From Vagococcus hydrophili (GTDB lineage Bacteria > Bacillota > Bacilli > Lactobacillales > Vagococcaceae), in the NCBI RefSeq assembly GCF_011304195.1, contig NZ_CP049887.1, positions 930,001-994,000 on the forward strand: 64,000 nucleotides of DNA. The letters are read 5' to 3'. Numbering within the stretch: the stretch's first letter is position 1; every line of letters starts with the position of its first letter. Of this stretch, positions 1-15,975 are shown piece by piece. Made by a program: the position numbers and the translations under genes. A model generated the notes under the pieces. That model saw only the letters and a program-made list of their open reading frames with translations, made no database searches and was not told the origin of the DNA.

Positions 1-586
<586 letters not shown>

Positions 587-757
587 GTTGATTAACATCT
601 TGCGATGTTTAGCTCATTAATTTTAAAACTTGCTAGCGAATGTTATTTCACTAAATATGGTTTGTTTCTACTAAGTAGAAACGCCCTATCACATTTGGTT
701 TGTCTTACTTTGTTTAGTTTTCAAAGGTCTAATCTGTGTTGCTTTAACAACTTTTAT

Positions 758-786
758 ATCATACCAAGTTGTCAGAAGATTGTCAA
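758..786 (-). promoter_or_regulatory. Promoter of the second rRNA operon
   Basis: On the minus strand a TTGACA box (781-786) and a TATGAT box (758-763) are separated by 17 bases. The element is the same as the proximal promoter of the first operon at 6547-6575. It lies between the tRNA cluster and the partial 16S gene, so this operon can be transcribed independently of read-through from the first. Confidence 0.8.
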
Positions 787-828
787 CACTTTTTAAAAAT
801 ATTTTTTAAAGAATTTTTTTCTTTAAAA

Positions 829-902
829 TCGGGAAGACAGGATTCGAACCTGCGACCCCTTGGTCCCAAACCAAGTGCTCTACCAAGCTGAGCTACTTCC
901 CG
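829..902 (-). tRNA. tRNA-Pro (anticodon TGG)
   Basis: Read on the minus strand, the seven-base acceptor stem CGGGAAG/CTTCCCG, the D-arm, an anticodon loop TTTGGGA and the T-arm GGTTCGAATCC all form a standard cloverleaf. The discriminator base is A. It is the last of seven tRNAs in the cluster. Confidence 0.96.
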
Positions 903-917
903 TATCATTCTTAAAAA

Positions 918-991
918 CGCGCCCAAGAGGAGTCGAACCCCTAACCTTCTGATCCGTAGTCAGACACTCTATCCAATTGAGCTATGGGCGC
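918..991 (-). tRNA. tRNA-Arg (anticodon ACG)
   Basis: The minus strand gives acceptor stem GCGCCCA/TGGGCGC with a G discriminator, anticodon loop CTACGGA and T-loop GGTTCGACTCC. ACG would be read as ICG after deamination, the usual arrangement for the CGN box. Confidence 0.96.
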
Positions 992-1011
992 TTGTAAAAA
1001 TATTATTAAAA

Positions 1012-1097
1012 TGCCGAGGACCGGAATCGAACCGGTACGGTGATCACTCACCGCAGGATTTTAAGTCCTGTGCGTCTGCCAGTTCCGCCACCCCGGC
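1012..1097 (-). tRNA. tRNA-Leu (anticodon TAA)
   Basis: This is a class II tRNA of 86 bases with a long variable arm, as expected for leucine. The acceptor stem is GCCGGGG/CCTCGGC with one G-T pair and the anticodon loop is CTTAAAA. Confidence 0.96.
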
Positions 1098-1111
1098 TAA
1101 GAACTCATAAA

Positions 1112-1183
1112 AGCGGAAGACGAGGTTCGAACTCGCGACCCCCACCTTGGCAAGGTGATGTTCTACCACTGAACTACTTCCGC
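1112..1183 (-). tRNA. tRNA-Gly (anticodon GCC)
   Basis: The acceptor stem is GCGGAAG/CTTCCGC with a T discriminator, as is usual for glycine tRNAs of Firmicutes. The anticodon loop is TTGCCAA. Confidence 0.96.
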
Positions 1184-1193
1184 TTATTTAAAG

Positions 1194-1266
1194 TGCCGGC
1201 TAAAGGAGTTGAACCCTCGACCCTCTGATTACAAATCAGATGCTCTACCAACTGAGCTAAGCCGGC
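1194..1266 (-). tRNA. tRNA-Thr (anticodon TGT)
   Basis: The acceptor stem is GCCGGCT/AGCCGGC with discriminator A, and the anticodon loop is TTTGTAA. The D- and T-arms are canonical. Confidence 0.96.
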
Positions 1267-1285
1267 TTATTTTTTACAAAAAAAA

Positions 1286-1358
1286 TGACCCGTACTGGGC
1301 TCGAACCAGTGACCCTCTGATTAAAAGTCAGATGCTCTACCAACTGAGCTAACGAGTC
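1286..1358 (-). tRNA. tRNA-Lys (anticodon TTT)
   Basis: The acceptor stem is GACTCGT/ACGGGTC with one G-T pair, followed by discriminator A. The anticodon loop is CTTTTAA. It sits 14 bases after tRNA-Val in the transcript. Confidence 0.96.
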
Positions 1359-1372
1359 GTCATTCTTTAAAA

Positions 1373-1445
1373 TGGAGGTTAACGGGATCGAACCGCTGAC
1401 CCCCTGCTTGTAAGGCAGGTGCTCTCCCAGCTGAGCTAAACCTCC
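1373..1445 (-). tRNA. tRNA-Val (anticodon TAC)
   Basis: The acceptor stem is GGAGGTT/AACCTCC with discriminator A, and the anticodon loop is CTTACAA. It is the first tRNA after the 5S gene, about 20 bases away, so it is probably co-transcribed with the first rRNA operon. Confidence 0.96.
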
Positions 1446-1465
1446 GAATAAAAAAAACGCGTACA

Positions 1466-1581
1466 GCATGGCGACGTCCTACTCTCACAAGGGGAAACCC
1501 CTCACTACCCTCGGCGCTAAGAAACTTAACTTCTGTGTTCGGCATGGGAACAGGTGTATCCTTCTTGCCATCATCGCCACA
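1466..1581 (-). rRNA. rrf: 5S rRNA
   Basis: The minus strand carries the conserved 5S segments, including CCCATGCCGAACACAG near the middle and closing helix I ends TGTGGCGA and GTCGCCA. The length of about 116 bases is normal. It lies about 90 bases after the 23S gene. Ends are estimated to a few bases. Confidence 0.96.
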
Positions 1582-1669
1582 CTTACGTGCGTTTTATTTA
1601 ATTGAGTGATTGTTCACTCAAAACTGAATGTTTTAGTTAGACATCTTTTTTTACTTCACCGTTTTTCTT

Positions 1670-4582
<2,913 letters not shown>

Positions 4583-4807
4583 TTCTAACCTAATGGTTAG
4601 ACTTTGTTTATTTAAATCAACTAGCGATAGCTAATTTAAATAATATTTTATGTATCACAATTTTAATAATAAAACTGATCAACTCGGTGTGTTAAAAAAA
4701 TGTTGATGTCTAACTTCAACTATCCAGTTTTCAATGAACAATGTTTCTGAGAGTAAACCTCTCAAAACTAAACAAAGTAAGTACAACCATGTGATTTCCG
4801 TAATATT

Positions 4808-6376
<1,569 letters not shown>

Positions 6377-6546
6377 TTGATTAACATCTTGCGATGTTTA
6401 GCTCATTAATTTTAAAACTTGCTAGCGAATGTTGTTTCACTAAATATGGTTTGTTTCTATATAATAGAAACGCCCTATCACATTTGGTTTGTCTTACTTT
6501 GTTTAGTTTTCAAAGGTCTAATCTGTGTTGCCTTAACAACTTTTAT

Positions 6547-6575
6547 ATCATACCAAGTTATTAAGAGTTTGTCAA
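6547..6575 (-). promoter_or_regulatory. rRNA operon promoter P2
   Basis: A minus-strand TTGACA (6570-6575) and TATGAT (6547-6552) with 17-base spacing, about 170 bases upstream of the 16S gene. The following leader (to 6376) is nearly identical to the leader of the second operon. Confidence 0.8.
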
Positions 6576-6713
6576 CACTTTTTTTATTTTATTTTGTTAT
6601 TTATTTTAAAAACTCTTTTAACAAGAATCTTTAGATATAAACAACGGTTGTATCTAACTGAAACAAAAACTATCTTTCGATTTGTTTTTTTATCTGTCTC
6701 AGCGACATGTATT

Positions 6714-6742
6714 AATATACCAAGTATTCATCGTTTCGTCAA
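6714..6742 (-). promoter_or_regulatory. rRNA operon promoter P1
   Basis: A minus-strand TTGACG (6737-6742) and TATATT (6714-6719) with 17-base spacing. It shares a GTGTTGAC context and a CTTGG upstream of the -10 box with P2, giving the tandem promoter arrangement usual for rRNA operons. The second operon shows only the P2 counterpart. Confidence 0.7.
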
Positions 6743-6891
6743 CACTTTTTTTATTTTATTTTACACAAACTTTAAATCGTTTTTTGTTTAAATAGTTCGT
6801 TTTTGACAACCTAAATCCCGTCGTTCTAACTTTTTTATTACCTGATGTCATTTTTAAACCAAAAACCCTTCAATAAAGCCCTTTCTTATTG

Positions 6892-6921
6892 AAAAAAAAA
6901 GGAGAAAAAATTCTCCTTTTT
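6892..6921 (-). terminator. lysS terminator
   Basis: A GGAGAA/TTCTCC hairpin with a T run on the minus strand directly follows the lysS stop codon. A and T runs on both sides could make it work on either strand. Confidence 0.75.
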
Positions 6922-8433
<1,512 letters not shown>

Positions 8434-8480
8434 CTATTTTTTTGACAATCTGCTCCCTACTATAATGCCACAAAAAACGA

Positions 8481-8507
8481 AAAAAAGGCAAGTCAATTTG
8501 CCTTTTT
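8481..8507 (-). terminator. dusB terminator
   Basis: An AAAAGGCAAA/TTTGCC-type hairpin followed by T residues lies just after the dusB stop on the minus strand. It separates dusB from lysS. Confidence 0.75.
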
Positions 8508-8517
8508 GTCTGAATTA

Positions 8518-9507
8518 TTAACATGCAAGTCCTTTTGCAATTAAATTTGCCACATACTCATCTAAAATATCGTTCATTTCTTGTTGCGTTTGCGCTTTAT
8601 TGATTGCTAATTTTGCTTTAGCTGCTCTTGGTGCGCCTTTTAAATAATAGGCTGCATGTTGACGAAATTCTAGTGAAGCGATTTTCTCACCTTTTAATTT
8701 AACCAAGCGATCTAAATGGAGTTTCGCCGTAGCTATTTTTTCTGTAGGTGACGGCTCTTCTAATAACTCACCTGTTTCAAGGTAATGTTTCGTTCGGTAA
8801 ATCATCCAAGGATTGCCTAAAGCAGCACGCCCAATCATCACACCATCACAACCGACATAATCCAGCATACGTTTAGCATCTTCTGGAGTTCTCACGTCTC
8901 CATTCCCCATAAAAGGAATCGTTAAATGTTGTTTCACTTCTTTTAAAACATCCCAGTTTGCTTTGCCTTCATACATTTGGACTCTTGTTCGACCATGCAT
9001 CGCAACTGCTGAAGCACCTGCTGCTTGGGCAGCTTTCGCATTTTCGACTGCAAAGACATGCTCGTCATCCCAGCCGATACGCATTTTCACTGTCACAGGA
9101 ATATTAACCGCACTTGAGACAGCTTCCACCATTTCATAAACTTTATTTGGATCAAGCAGCCATCTAGCTCCCGCTTCAGCCTTGATAATCTTACTTACAG
9201 GACATCCCATGTTAATATCAATAATATCTGCTGTTGTGTTAGCTTCTACAAATTGAGCTGCTTCGACTAAATTTTCTTTATTGCCACCGAATATTTGTAA
9301 ACTTAACGGGTGCTCTTCTTCTTCGATATGTAACATATCTAATGTTTTCTTGTTTCTTTGTTGAATCCCTTTATCACTAATCATCTCGCAAACGACTAAG
9401 CCTGCGCCAAATTCTTTTACAGTTAATCTAAAGGCCGAATTACTAATACCAGCCATTGGAGCGACAACCACACGATTAGGTATTTCAACATTGCCTATTT
9501 TCCACAC
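8518..9507 (-). CDS. dusB: tRNA-dihydrouridine synthase
   Basis: An FMN- and NADPH-dependent enzyme that reduces uridines in the tRNA D-loop. The 329 residues are the standard Dus length. The TIM-barrel motifs [12 protein letters not shown] (16-27), NMGCPV with catalytic Cys102, KMRIGW, MHGRTR and GNGDV are all present. It lies 15 bases after hslO and ends in its own terminator before lysS, so hslO and dusB are probably one transcript. The call at family level is secure; dusB rather than another Dus type follows from this conserved position next to lysS. Confidence 0.95.
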   Translation of the reverse strand: MWKIGNVEIPNRVVVAPMAGISNSAFRLTVKEFGAGLVVCEMISDKGIQQRNKKTLDMLHIEEEEHPLSLQIFGGNKENLVEAAQFVEANTTADIIDINMGCPVSKIIKAEAGARWLLDPNKVYEMVEAVSSAVNIPVTVKMRIGWDDEHVFAVENAKAAQAAGASAVAMHGRTRVQMYEGKANWDVLKEVKQHLTIPFMGNGDVRTPEDAKRMLDYVGCDGVMIGRAALGNPWMIYRTKHYLETGELLEEPSPTEKIATAKLHLDRLVKLKGEKIASLEFRQHAAYYLKGAPRAAKAKLAINKAQTQQEMNDILDEYVANLIAKGLAC

Positions 9508-9522
9508 TAGTCGCGTTCCTCC

Positions 9523-10416
9523 TTATTTAATGGCTTCATCTCTTAAGACGGTTAATTCAGCTGCGTCATAATTGTATTTTTTACCACAGAAGTGACAAAC
9601 AGCTTCTGCCCCTTCATCTTCTTCAATCATTTGCGTTAATTCACTTTCACCTAATGTGATGATTGCTGAAGCAAAACGTTCTTTGGAACAATCACAATGG
9701 AACTGAACAGGTGTTGTCTCTAAAATCTCAACATTTTCTTCACCTAATAAGCGTTCTAAGATTTTTTCTGGCGTTTCACCTTCATCTAGTAATGTAGATA
9801 CTTGGGGAATATCCGCTAATCTTCTTTCGATTTCAACTAATGTTGCTTCGCTCGCTCCAGGCATCACTTGAATCATGAAACCACCCGCTGCTTTAACACA
9901 ATCATCTGCTGTATTGTCGACTAAAACACTTAAACCGACTGCTGATGGTACTTGCTCTGAATTTGCTAAGTAATAAGTAAAATCTTCAGCAATTTCACCT
10001 GATACAATCGGTACTTGACCTGTAATAGCTTCTTTAAGTCCTAAATCTTTTACCACGCTGAAAGTTCCGTTTGTACCAACCGCACCACGTACGTCAATTT
10101 TTCCTAAAGCATTAGGCGCTAAATTAACTTCTGGGTTTTGAACGTACCCTTTAACATTTCCGTTACTGTCTGTATCCACAACAATTGCCCCTAGAGGTCC
10201 GTCTGCTTGAATTTTCACTGTTAGTTTCTCATCGTTTTTGTGCATCGCACCAAGAAGCAGAGTTCCTGTTAATGTACGACCTAAAGCTGCGGTTGCCGCG
10301 CGCCAAGTATCATGTAATTCTTGGGCTTCTGTTACGACACCTGTTGTTCTAACTGCCATCGCACGAATCTCGCCATTAAAAGCCAATGCTTTTACTAAAT
10401 AATCTGTCATATCCAT
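9523..10416 (-). CDS. hslO: Hsp33 redox-regulated chaperone
   Basis: A cytoplasmic holdase chaperone switched on by oxidation. The 297 residues end in the zinc and redox switch: Cys241-x-Cys243 and Cys274-x-x-Cys277, the four cysteines that bind zinc in the reduced form and form disulfides on activation. It lies about 100 bases after ftsH, beyond a terminator hairpin, and upstream of dusB. The start chosen gives MDMTDYLVKAL; the ATG two codons later is also possible. Confidence 0.95.
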   Translation of the reverse strand: MDMTDYLVKALAFNGEIRAMAVRTTGVVTEAQELHDTWRAATAALGRTLTGTLLLGAMHKNDEKLTVKIQADGPLGAIVVDTDSNGNVKGYVQNPEVNLAPNALGKIDVRGAVGTNGTFSVVKDLGLKEAITGQVPIVSGEIAEDFTYYLANSEQVPSAVGLSVLVDNTADDCVKAAGGFMIQVMPGASEATLVEIERRLADIPQVSTLLDEGETPEKILERLLGEENVEILETTPVQFHCDCSKERFASAIITLGESELTQMIEEDEGAEAVCHFCGKKYNYDAAELTVLRDEAIK

Positions 10417-10451
10417 TCTTCCTTTACTTTATATAAGTCTTTCTACAATAG

Positions 10452-10483
10452 AAAAGTGGGCTACACTTTCGTATATCCCACTT
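10452..10483 (-). terminator. ftsH terminator
   Basis: An AAGTGGG/CCCACTT stem with an inner stem and a GAAA-type loop, followed on the minus strand by TTTTC. It lies between ftsH and hslO. Confidence 0.65.
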
Positions 10484-10518
10484 ATCATAACTTATTTAAT
10501 TAAATCTTCAAAACGATT

Positions 10519-12570
10519 TTACTTATCTTCTGGCTCCATCACTTCACCATCTGGTAAGCCTTGTGACTCTTTAGATTCTTCCTGTTGCTTGTCAGCGTCT
10601 TTTCTTTCTAACGCTTCTTTGGCTTCTTCAAAAGAACCATCTTTTTCACTTGGAAATTCTTCAGATTGTTCTTTAGATGGCATCACACCGTCTTCAAACA
10701 ATGAAGTAATTTCTTTTGCGTTTAACGTTTCAAACTCTAACAATGATTCAGCAATTAATTTATGTTGCTCACGGTGAGCTTCAATAATTTCAACAGCTTT
10801 AGCATGTCCACGTTTTAAGATACTGCGTACTTCCTCATCAATTTGGAAAGCCACTTGTTCTGAATAAGCTTTGGTTTGACCGTAGTCACGACCAACAAAG
10901 ACTTGATGGTTTCCTTCATATTGAACAGGTCCAAGTAAATCACTCATACCGTACTCAGTAACCATTGAACGAGCTAAACTTGTTGCTTGTTCAAAGTCAT
11001 TACTTGCTCCTGTTGATTGAACACCGAAGACGATTTCTTCAGCAACGCGTCCACCTAAAAGACCAACAATGCGTTCAAACATTTCATTTTTAGTGATTAA
11101 GAATTGATCTTCTTTAGGTAAAGAAATCATATAGCCACCAGCACGTCCACGAGGAACGATTGTTACTTTATGGACGATATTAGCATCATCTAGGACTAAC
11201 CCACAGATTGTGTGTCCCGCTTCATGGTAAGCTACCATTTCACGTTGACGTTTACTAATCACTTTGTTTTTCTTAGCAGGACCAGCAATGACGCGGTCTT
11301 GCGCTTCATCAATATCCGTTGCATCGATTTTCTTCTTGTTACGACGAGCCGCTACTAATGCAGCCTCATTTAGAACGTTCTCTAAATCAGCACCTGCAAA
11401 ACCTGGTGTTTGTTGCGCCACAACTTTTAAATCAACGTCATCTGCAAAAGGTTTGTTACGTGAGTGAACTTTTAAGATTTGCTCACGACCTTTAACATCT
11501 GGAACGCCAACTAAAATTTGACGGTCAAAACGACCTGGACGAAGTAACGCTGGATCGAGTACGTCAGAACGGTTAGTCGCTGCAATCACGATAACTCCTT
11601 CATTACCACCAAATCCATCCATCTCAACTAGTAATTGGTTAAGTGTTTGTTCACGCTCATCGTGTCCTCCACCCATACCAGCACCACGTTGACGACCGAC
11701 TGCATCAATCTCATCAATAAAGATAATCGCTGGCGCTGTTTTCTTCGCATTTTCGAATAAATCACGAACACGACTTGCACCAACACCGACAAACATTTCA
11801 ACAAAGTCAGAACCTGAAATTGAGAAGAATGGTACGCCAGCTTCTCCAGCTACTGCTTTAGCTAATAATGTTTTACCTGTCCCTGGAGGTCCCTCTAAGA
11901 GAACACCAGCAGGAATACGAGCGCCTAACTCAGCGAAACGACGAGGATCTTTTAAGAACTCAACCACTTCTACTAATTCTTGTTTTTCTTCTTCAGCACC
12001 AGCTACGTCAGAAAAACGAACCGTGATTGATTTTTTATCAGCTTCTTTTGTTTTTGTTTTACCAAAATTCATGACACGACCATTGCCGCCGCCTTGGCCA
12101 CCTTGACCCATCATCATGTAAATCAAGAACACCATGAAGATTAATGGTAAGAAACTAAATAACAACTGAACCCAGATACCGCTACTTGATTGCTCTTTAA
12201 TGTCAAATTTTGATTTTGAATCTCTTGCTGCTTTACTAATATCACTCATAGTTGAGTCATTAGGTAAGACAGTTGTTGTAAATTTTGTTGATTTGACTTT
12301 AGATTTACCAAATACCGGCAAGCCGCCTGCATCTGTTACTTTTTGTTCTTCGAAATATTCACCAGTTATTTTATAAACACCATTAGATGGTTGAACTGAG
12401 AATTCTTTAACTTTTTGATCTTTTAACTGCTCGTAAAATGTCGAATAATTAATGTTAGGGGATTGGTCTCCACCTTTTCCAAAGAAGAAATACACGATCA
12501 TAATCATTGATAAGAAAACAATGATATAATAAAGTGAATTTTTCATCCCTGAATTCTTCTTATTATTCAT
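10519..12570 (-). CDS. ftsH: Membrane ATP-dependent zinc metalloprotease FtsH
   Basis: A membrane-anchored AAA protease that degrades damaged or regulatory membrane and cytosolic proteins. The 683 residues show two membrane segments (about 12-31 and 133-154) around an extracellular domain, the Walker A GPPGTGKT (227-234), Walker [10 protein letters not shown] (about 282-290), the second region of homology with RPGRFDR (344-350), and the zinc site HEAGH (449-453). The last 45 residues are a charged Glu- and Lys-rich tail, which varies widely in the family. It follows hpt by about 80 bases, with a probable promoter of its own in the gap. Confidence 0.97.
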   Translation of the reverse strand: MNNKKNSGMKNSLYYIIVFLSMIMIVYFFFGKGGDQSPNINYSTFYEQLKDQKVKEFSVQPSNGVYKITGEYFEEQKVTDAGGLPVFGKSKVKSTKFTTTVLPNDSTMSDISKAARDSKSKFDIKEQSSSGIWVQLLFSFLPLIFMVFLIYMMMGQGGQGGGNGRVMNFGKTKTKEADKKSITVRFSDVAGAEEEKQELVEVVEFLKDPRRFAELGARIPAGVLLEGPPGTGKTLLAKAVAGEAGVPFFSISGSDFVEMFVGVGASRVRDLFENAKKTAPAIIFIDEIDAVGRQRGAGMGGGHDEREQTLNQLLVEMDGFGGNEGVIVIAATNRSDVLDPALLRPGRFDRQILVGVPDVKGREQILKVHSRNKPFADDVDLKVVAQQTPGFAGADLENVLNEAALVAARRNKKKIDATDIDEAQDRVIAGPAKKNKVISKRQREMVAYHEAGHTICGLVLDDANIVHKVTIVPRGRAGGYMISLPKEDQFLITKNEMFERIVGLLGGRVAEEIVFGVQSTGASNDFEQATSLARSMVTEYGMSDLLGPVQYEGNHQVFVGRDYGQTKAYSEQVAFQIDEEVRSILKRGHAKAVEIIEAHREQHKLIAESLLEFETLNAKEITSLFEDGVMPSKEQSEEFPSEKDGSFEEAKEALERKDADKQQEESKESQGLPDGEVMEPEDK

Positions 12571-12620
12571 ACATGGCCTCCTTATATATTTAGTTTTAAG
12601 TTTTTAATTGCTAAGTGGCA

Positions 12621-12649
12621 ATTATATCACAAAAAAAGACCTCGTGATA
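12621..12649 (-). promoter_or_regulatory. Probable ftsH promoter (extended -10)
   Basis: A minus-strand TGATATAAT gives a perfect extended -10 box (12621-12626 for TATAAT). The -35 position holds only TATCAC, a poor match, which is common for extended -10 promoters. It sits between the hpt stop codon and ftsH. Confidence 0.5.
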
Positions 12650-13195
12650 TTAATTATTTTCATAAATCTCAGGTTTTAAAACACCGATATATGGTAAGTT
12701 ACGGTAGTCTTCTGCGTAGTCTAAACCATAACCTACAACAAATTCATTAGGCACTTCAAAGCCAATGTAATCAGCTTCCATGTCTACAACACGGCCTTCT
12801 GGTTTATCAAGCATTGTTACGATTTTTACTGAAGCTGCTTTACGGTGTAATAATAAATCAACTAAATATCTTAAAGTACGACCGCTATCAATGATATCTT
12901 CAACAATAATAATATGACGTCCCTCAACAACTGTACTTAAATCTTTTAAAATACGAACTTCTCCTGAGGATACTGTCGCATTACCATAACTAGACACATC
13001 CATGAAATCCATTTCCATATGAATATTCATTGAACGAACTAGGTCAGCTAAAAATGGAACAGCGCCTTTTAAAACGCCAACTACAAGTGGATTTTTATCC
13101 GCATAATCATTACTAATTGCCGCACCTAAAACTTTTATGCGATCTTGGATTTGTTCTTGTGAATAAAATGTTTTTTCTATATCTCTTTCTAACAT
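12650..13195 (-). CDS. hpt: Hypoxanthine phosphoribosyltransferase
   Basis: A purine-salvage enzyme that joins hypoxanthine or guanine to PRPP to make IMP or GMP. The 181 residues are the usual length. The PRPP-binding loop [14 protein letters not shown] (about 94-107) and the N-terminal VGVLKGA segment that shapes the active site are present. It lies 18 bases after tilS, and the tilS-hpt-ftsH order is conserved across Firmicutes; tilS and hpt are likely co-transcribed. Confidence 0.96.
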   Translation of the reverse strand: MLERDIEKTFYSQEQIQDRIKVLGAAISNDYADKNPLVVGVLKGAVPFLADLVRSMNIHMEMDFMDVSSYGNATVSSGEVRILKDLSTVVEGRHIIIVEDIIDSGRTLRYLVDLLLHRKAASVKIVTMLDKPEGRVVDMEADYIGFEVPNEFVVGYGLDYAEDYRNLPYIGVLKPEIYENN

Positions 13196-13213
13196 CAGGA
13201 TCTCCTTCCAAAC

Positions 13214-14611
13214 TTACTTGTCTTTTTTATAATAGTAGACAAGCTTATACTGTATTTTAGCAGTTTCATCTCGAATACTCAAATAACTTTCCCTAAAAGG
13301 AAGCAACCATTTAACAATATCTTCTTGGTCTTTAACCACCCAAGCCGAATCTCTTTTAGCAGTAGCTATTTTTTCGTCAATAAAGTAACGGGAAATTTTC
13401 TTTTTTTGCCCCTTCTCGTTCAATATCAAACGATCACCAGGCAGTCTTTTTCTAACAGTTATTGTCTCACTTAATAGTTCTGAAAAAGTCATCTCATGTT
13501 TGTCCCAAGAAGTAATTTCTTGTGGGATACAGTATTTATCTACCTCAAAAAAACCAAACCATTCTTCCTTAGATAAATATTTCCCTTCATTAAGTGACAC
13601 GTTAAAAGAATCTTTGACCTCAGATGGCTTATTTTTTAAATAGATCAACGCCTGCTGATAGTCCTTCTTAAAATACCACTGCTCTTTAAGAGGATAATCA
13701 AAATTAGGACGCTCACTTAATAAATTTTGCCAGATTTGTTGTTGCTGTCTCCGACTTAAACTTACGTCCTTCTCTTTCTGAAAAGCCTCTGATAAATAAT
13801 TTAAAATAAAATGTTGTTCTTTTGATGAATAACTCATGAATAATTCAACATCAATTTTAAACGCATTGCCTAAAAAACAAACACACGCCTCATATTTTGG
13901 ACGAACCACTTCTTCAATAAGAGCTAAACTAATGTGTAAATCGTCTCTAAACCACAACAAATGTTCCTCAACACGCGAGTTTTCCGCCTTCAAATCAGGA
14001 ATTATTTTAGTTCTCAAGCGGTTTCTCATATAGGTTAAATCCTTATTACTCTCATCCTCATAGTAGGGAATATCCCGCTCTATAGCATACTCATATAGCC
14101 AATCCTTTTTCTGCAAAAGTAAAGGACGGATGATTTCCCCATTCCCAAAGGCGCGAACCTGTTGAATCCCTGTTAAAGATTGCAGGCTATTTCCATTTAA
14201 AAGGCGCATTAAAATAGTTTCAACTTGATCATTTCTGTGGTGGGCTGTCACTAATTTATTAATCCCTTTTTTTCCCATGATCTCATGAAAAAAAAGATAC
14301 CTTATATCTCTGGCTGCTTGTTCTATGTTACTGGTAATTTCTTTTCCCTCAGACCAAGTCGTTGTAAACACAGGAACCTGATGATTCAAGCAATATTGCA
14401 TCACAAACGCTTCTTCTTCATCAGAAATTTCTCTTAATTGATGATTAATATGTGCCACATGGACCTTAGGACGGTATTCTGCTGGTAAATTTAGTAATAA
14501 ATCAAGTAGAACCATTGAATCTACCCCACCAGAAACACCTACTAGTATTTTTTCTTCCTTTTTCCACCACTGATTTTCTTTTACCTCTTTAAGTAGTTTC
14601 TTTTCTAACAT
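13214..14611 (-). CDS. tilS: tRNA(Ile)-lysidine synthetase
   Basis: This essential enzyme converts C34 of the CAT-anticodon isoleucine tRNA to lysidine, so that it reads ATA instead of ATG. The 465 residues begin with an N-type ATP pyrophosphatase domain with the P-loop SGGVDS at about 28-33, and end with the C-terminal TilS domain, including the KRLPGDRL segment. It sits in the conserved S1 gene-tilS-hpt-ftsH block. A terminator lies between it and the S1-domain gene upstream. Confidence 0.95.
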   Translation of the reverse strand: MLEKKLLKEVKENQWWKKEEKILVGVSGGVDSMVLLDLLLNLPAEYRPKVHVAHINHQLREISDEEEAFVMQYCLNHQVPVFTTTWSEGKEITSNIEQAARDIRYLFFHEIMGKKGINKLVTAHHRNDQVETILMRLLNGNSLQSLTGIQQVRAFGNGEIIRPLLLQKKDWLYEYAIERDIPYYEDESNKDLTYMRNRLRTKIIPDLKAENSRVEEHLLWFRDDLHISLALIEEVVRPKYEACVCFLGNAFKIDVELFMSYSSKEQHFILNYLSEAFQKEKDVSLSRRQQQQIWQNLLSERPNFDYPLKEQWYFKKDYQQALIYLKNKPSEVKDSFNVSLNEGKYLSKEEWFGFFEVDKYCIPQEITSWDKHEMTFSELLSETITVRKRLPGDRLILNEKGQKKKISRYFIDEKIATAKRDSAWVVKDQEDIVKWLLPFRESYLSIRDETAKIQYKLVYYYKKDK

Positions 14612-14647
14612 CTTTCCACATCCTTTAACCCCTTAAGAGTATTAAAA

Positions 14648-14677
14648 ATAAAAAGACTGACAATTAGTCAGTCTTTC
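14648..14677 (-). terminator. Terminator after the S1-domain gene
   Basis: A perfect AAAGACTGAC/GTCAGTCTTT hairpin with a five-base loop and T-rich tail on the minus strand, directly after the S1-domain gene. Confidence 0.8.
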
Positions 14678-14682
14678 TATTA

Positions 14683-15174
14683 TTAACTACGTCGACCGCC
14701 ACGGCCGCCACGTTTACCTTCAGTATTACGTTTAATAGAAGTTAATCTTTCATCGCTATCTTTTAAGAATGAGGTCATCAAGTTATCGAAGCCTTCTTTC
14801 TTTGGAGCTTGCGCTGCTGGTTTACGGCCATAGTTACTATTGTTGTTTGATCTCTCAGGTCGGTCAGAGCGATTGTAATTGTTATTTGGACGTTTAGAAA
14901 AATCTTTTTTAGGCGCACGTTCTCTAACAGGACGTTCCTCTTCGTTTGCACGTTTGATTGACAAACCAATCTTTCCATCGTCTCCAATAGACATTACTTT
15001 TACTTCTACTTCATCACCGACAGTTAAAACATCGTTGATGTCTTTTACAAAACTATTTGATACTTCACTAATGTGAACCAACCCTGTTTTGCCTTCTCCC
15101 AAATCAACGAATGCACCAAAATTGGTAATTCCTGAAACTTTTCCAGGTAATTTTACCCCTACTTCAATTGACAT
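14683..15174 (-). CDS. yabR: S1 RNA-binding domain protein (YabR-like)
   Basis: The N-terminal 72 residues are an S1 (OB-fold) RNA-binding domain with the typical GKVSGITNFGAFVDLG and GLVHISE segments. The rest is a low-complexity, basic, Asn/Arg-rich tail ending in an RGG-type stretch, likely another RNA contact. The 163-residue architecture and its place between divIC and tilS match B. subtilis YabR and general stress protein 13 relatives. Its exact role is not established from sequence; association with ribosomes or RNA is the reasonable expectation. Confidence 0.88.
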   Translation of the reverse strand: MSIEVGVKLPGKVSGITNFGAFVDLGEGKTGLVHISEVSNSFVKDINDVLTVGDEVEVKVMSIGDDGKIGLSIKRANEEERPVRERAPKKDFSKRPNNNYNRSDRPERSNNNSNYGRKPAAQAPKKEGFDNLMTSFLKDSDERLTSIKRNTEGKRGGRGGRRS

Positions 15175-15215
15175 AAAAAATTATTTCCTCCTTGAGCCTT
15201 CAAAAATATTTATTA

Positions 15216-15614
15216 TTATTTGTTACCACTAGTTTGGGTAGAGCTATTTAAATCCGGGATACTGTAAACTTGTTCTCCCTCTTTTGAGTAAAAATATTTT
15301 GCTCGAGCTATTTTCTCAACGTACTCAGTATCATTTAGTAAATCCACTTCACGTTTGAGATTTTTTTGGTCTTTTGCAACTGTTTTGTACTCTTTTTCTA
15401 CTTGACCGCGACTTTCTTTTAAGGTCAACAAATGCTGGCTATTTCTAAAAAGATTAAAACCAATTAATGAAAACACTAAAAGGGCAGAAGCGAACATAAT
15501 TCCTAATCTACGGCGTCTGAAAATCATCGTACGTTGGTCTTTTTGCATAGACTTCAAGCTCAGACCCTGACTTTTATCTTTACTGTATTCTAATAATTTA
15601 CGGTCTTTCTTCAT
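15216..15614 (-). CDS. divIC: Septum formation initiator, DivIC/FtsB family
   Basis: A small bitopic division protein that works with FtsL and DivIB at the septum. The 132 residues show a basic cytoplasmic N-terminus (RRRR at about 33-36), one membrane segment at about 38-56, and an extracytoplasmic coiled coil (about 60-100). The C-terminal conserved patch includes YVEKIARAKYFYSKEGE. Position between rqcP and the S1-domain gene is the conserved one. Confidence 0.9.
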   Translation of the reverse strand: MKKDRKLLEYSKDKSQGLSLKSMQKDQRTMIFRRRRLGIMFASALLVFSLIGFNLFRNSQHLLTLKESRGQVEKEYKTVAKDQKNLKREVDLLNDTEYVEKIARAKYFYSKEGEQVYSIPDLNSSTQTSGNK

Positions 15615-15685
15615 TCTTTCTAGAACTCCATTCTTTTAATTAAAGATGCCTATATTATACCAAGCCATGTTCTTAATGTCTAATG

Positions 15686-15961
15686 CTAATCTAAACTTTC
15701 GTAGCTTGTTTCTCGTGTTTCACTCACAATTTCATACAAATCTTTGGCTTCATCTTTTTTTGTTGTATCTTTTAAATCCAAAACACGAACTTCTAAGGTC
15801 TTATTACCAAATAAAATCTTGATTAAGTCCCCAACTTTAACAGATGTTGAAGATTTTGCAATTTGACCATTTACTTGAATACGTCCTTTATCTGCAATTT
15901 CCTTCGCAACTGTTCTTCTTTTAATAATTCGTGATACTTTTAAATATTTATCTAAACGCAT
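15686..15961 (-). CDS. rqcP: S4-domain RNA-binding protein RqcP
   Basis: A 91-residue S4-domain protein, the family known as YabO/RqcP, which acts with RqcH in ribosome-associated quality control by stabilising the P-site tRNA during C-terminal alanine tailing of stalled peptides. The S4 fold begins at [17 protein letters not shown] chose the ATG at 15961 because it follows GAGGTG by eight bases; a longer open frame to 16024 would run into the flippase gene upstream and lacks a ribosome site. It lies 14 bases after the flippase gene. Confidence 0.92.
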   Translation of the reverse strand: MRLDKYLKVSRIIKRRTVAKEIADKGRIQVNGQIAKSSTSVKVGDLIKILFGNKTLEVRVLDLKDTTKKDEAKDLYEIVSETRETSYESLD

Positions 15962-15975
15962 ATTTTTCACCTCAT

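Noticed and set aside
10589-11467. Plus-strand open frames inside ftsH and similar antisense frames inside other genes
   Set aside because: They follow the codon pattern of the well-supported genes on the other strand and have no ribosome sites.
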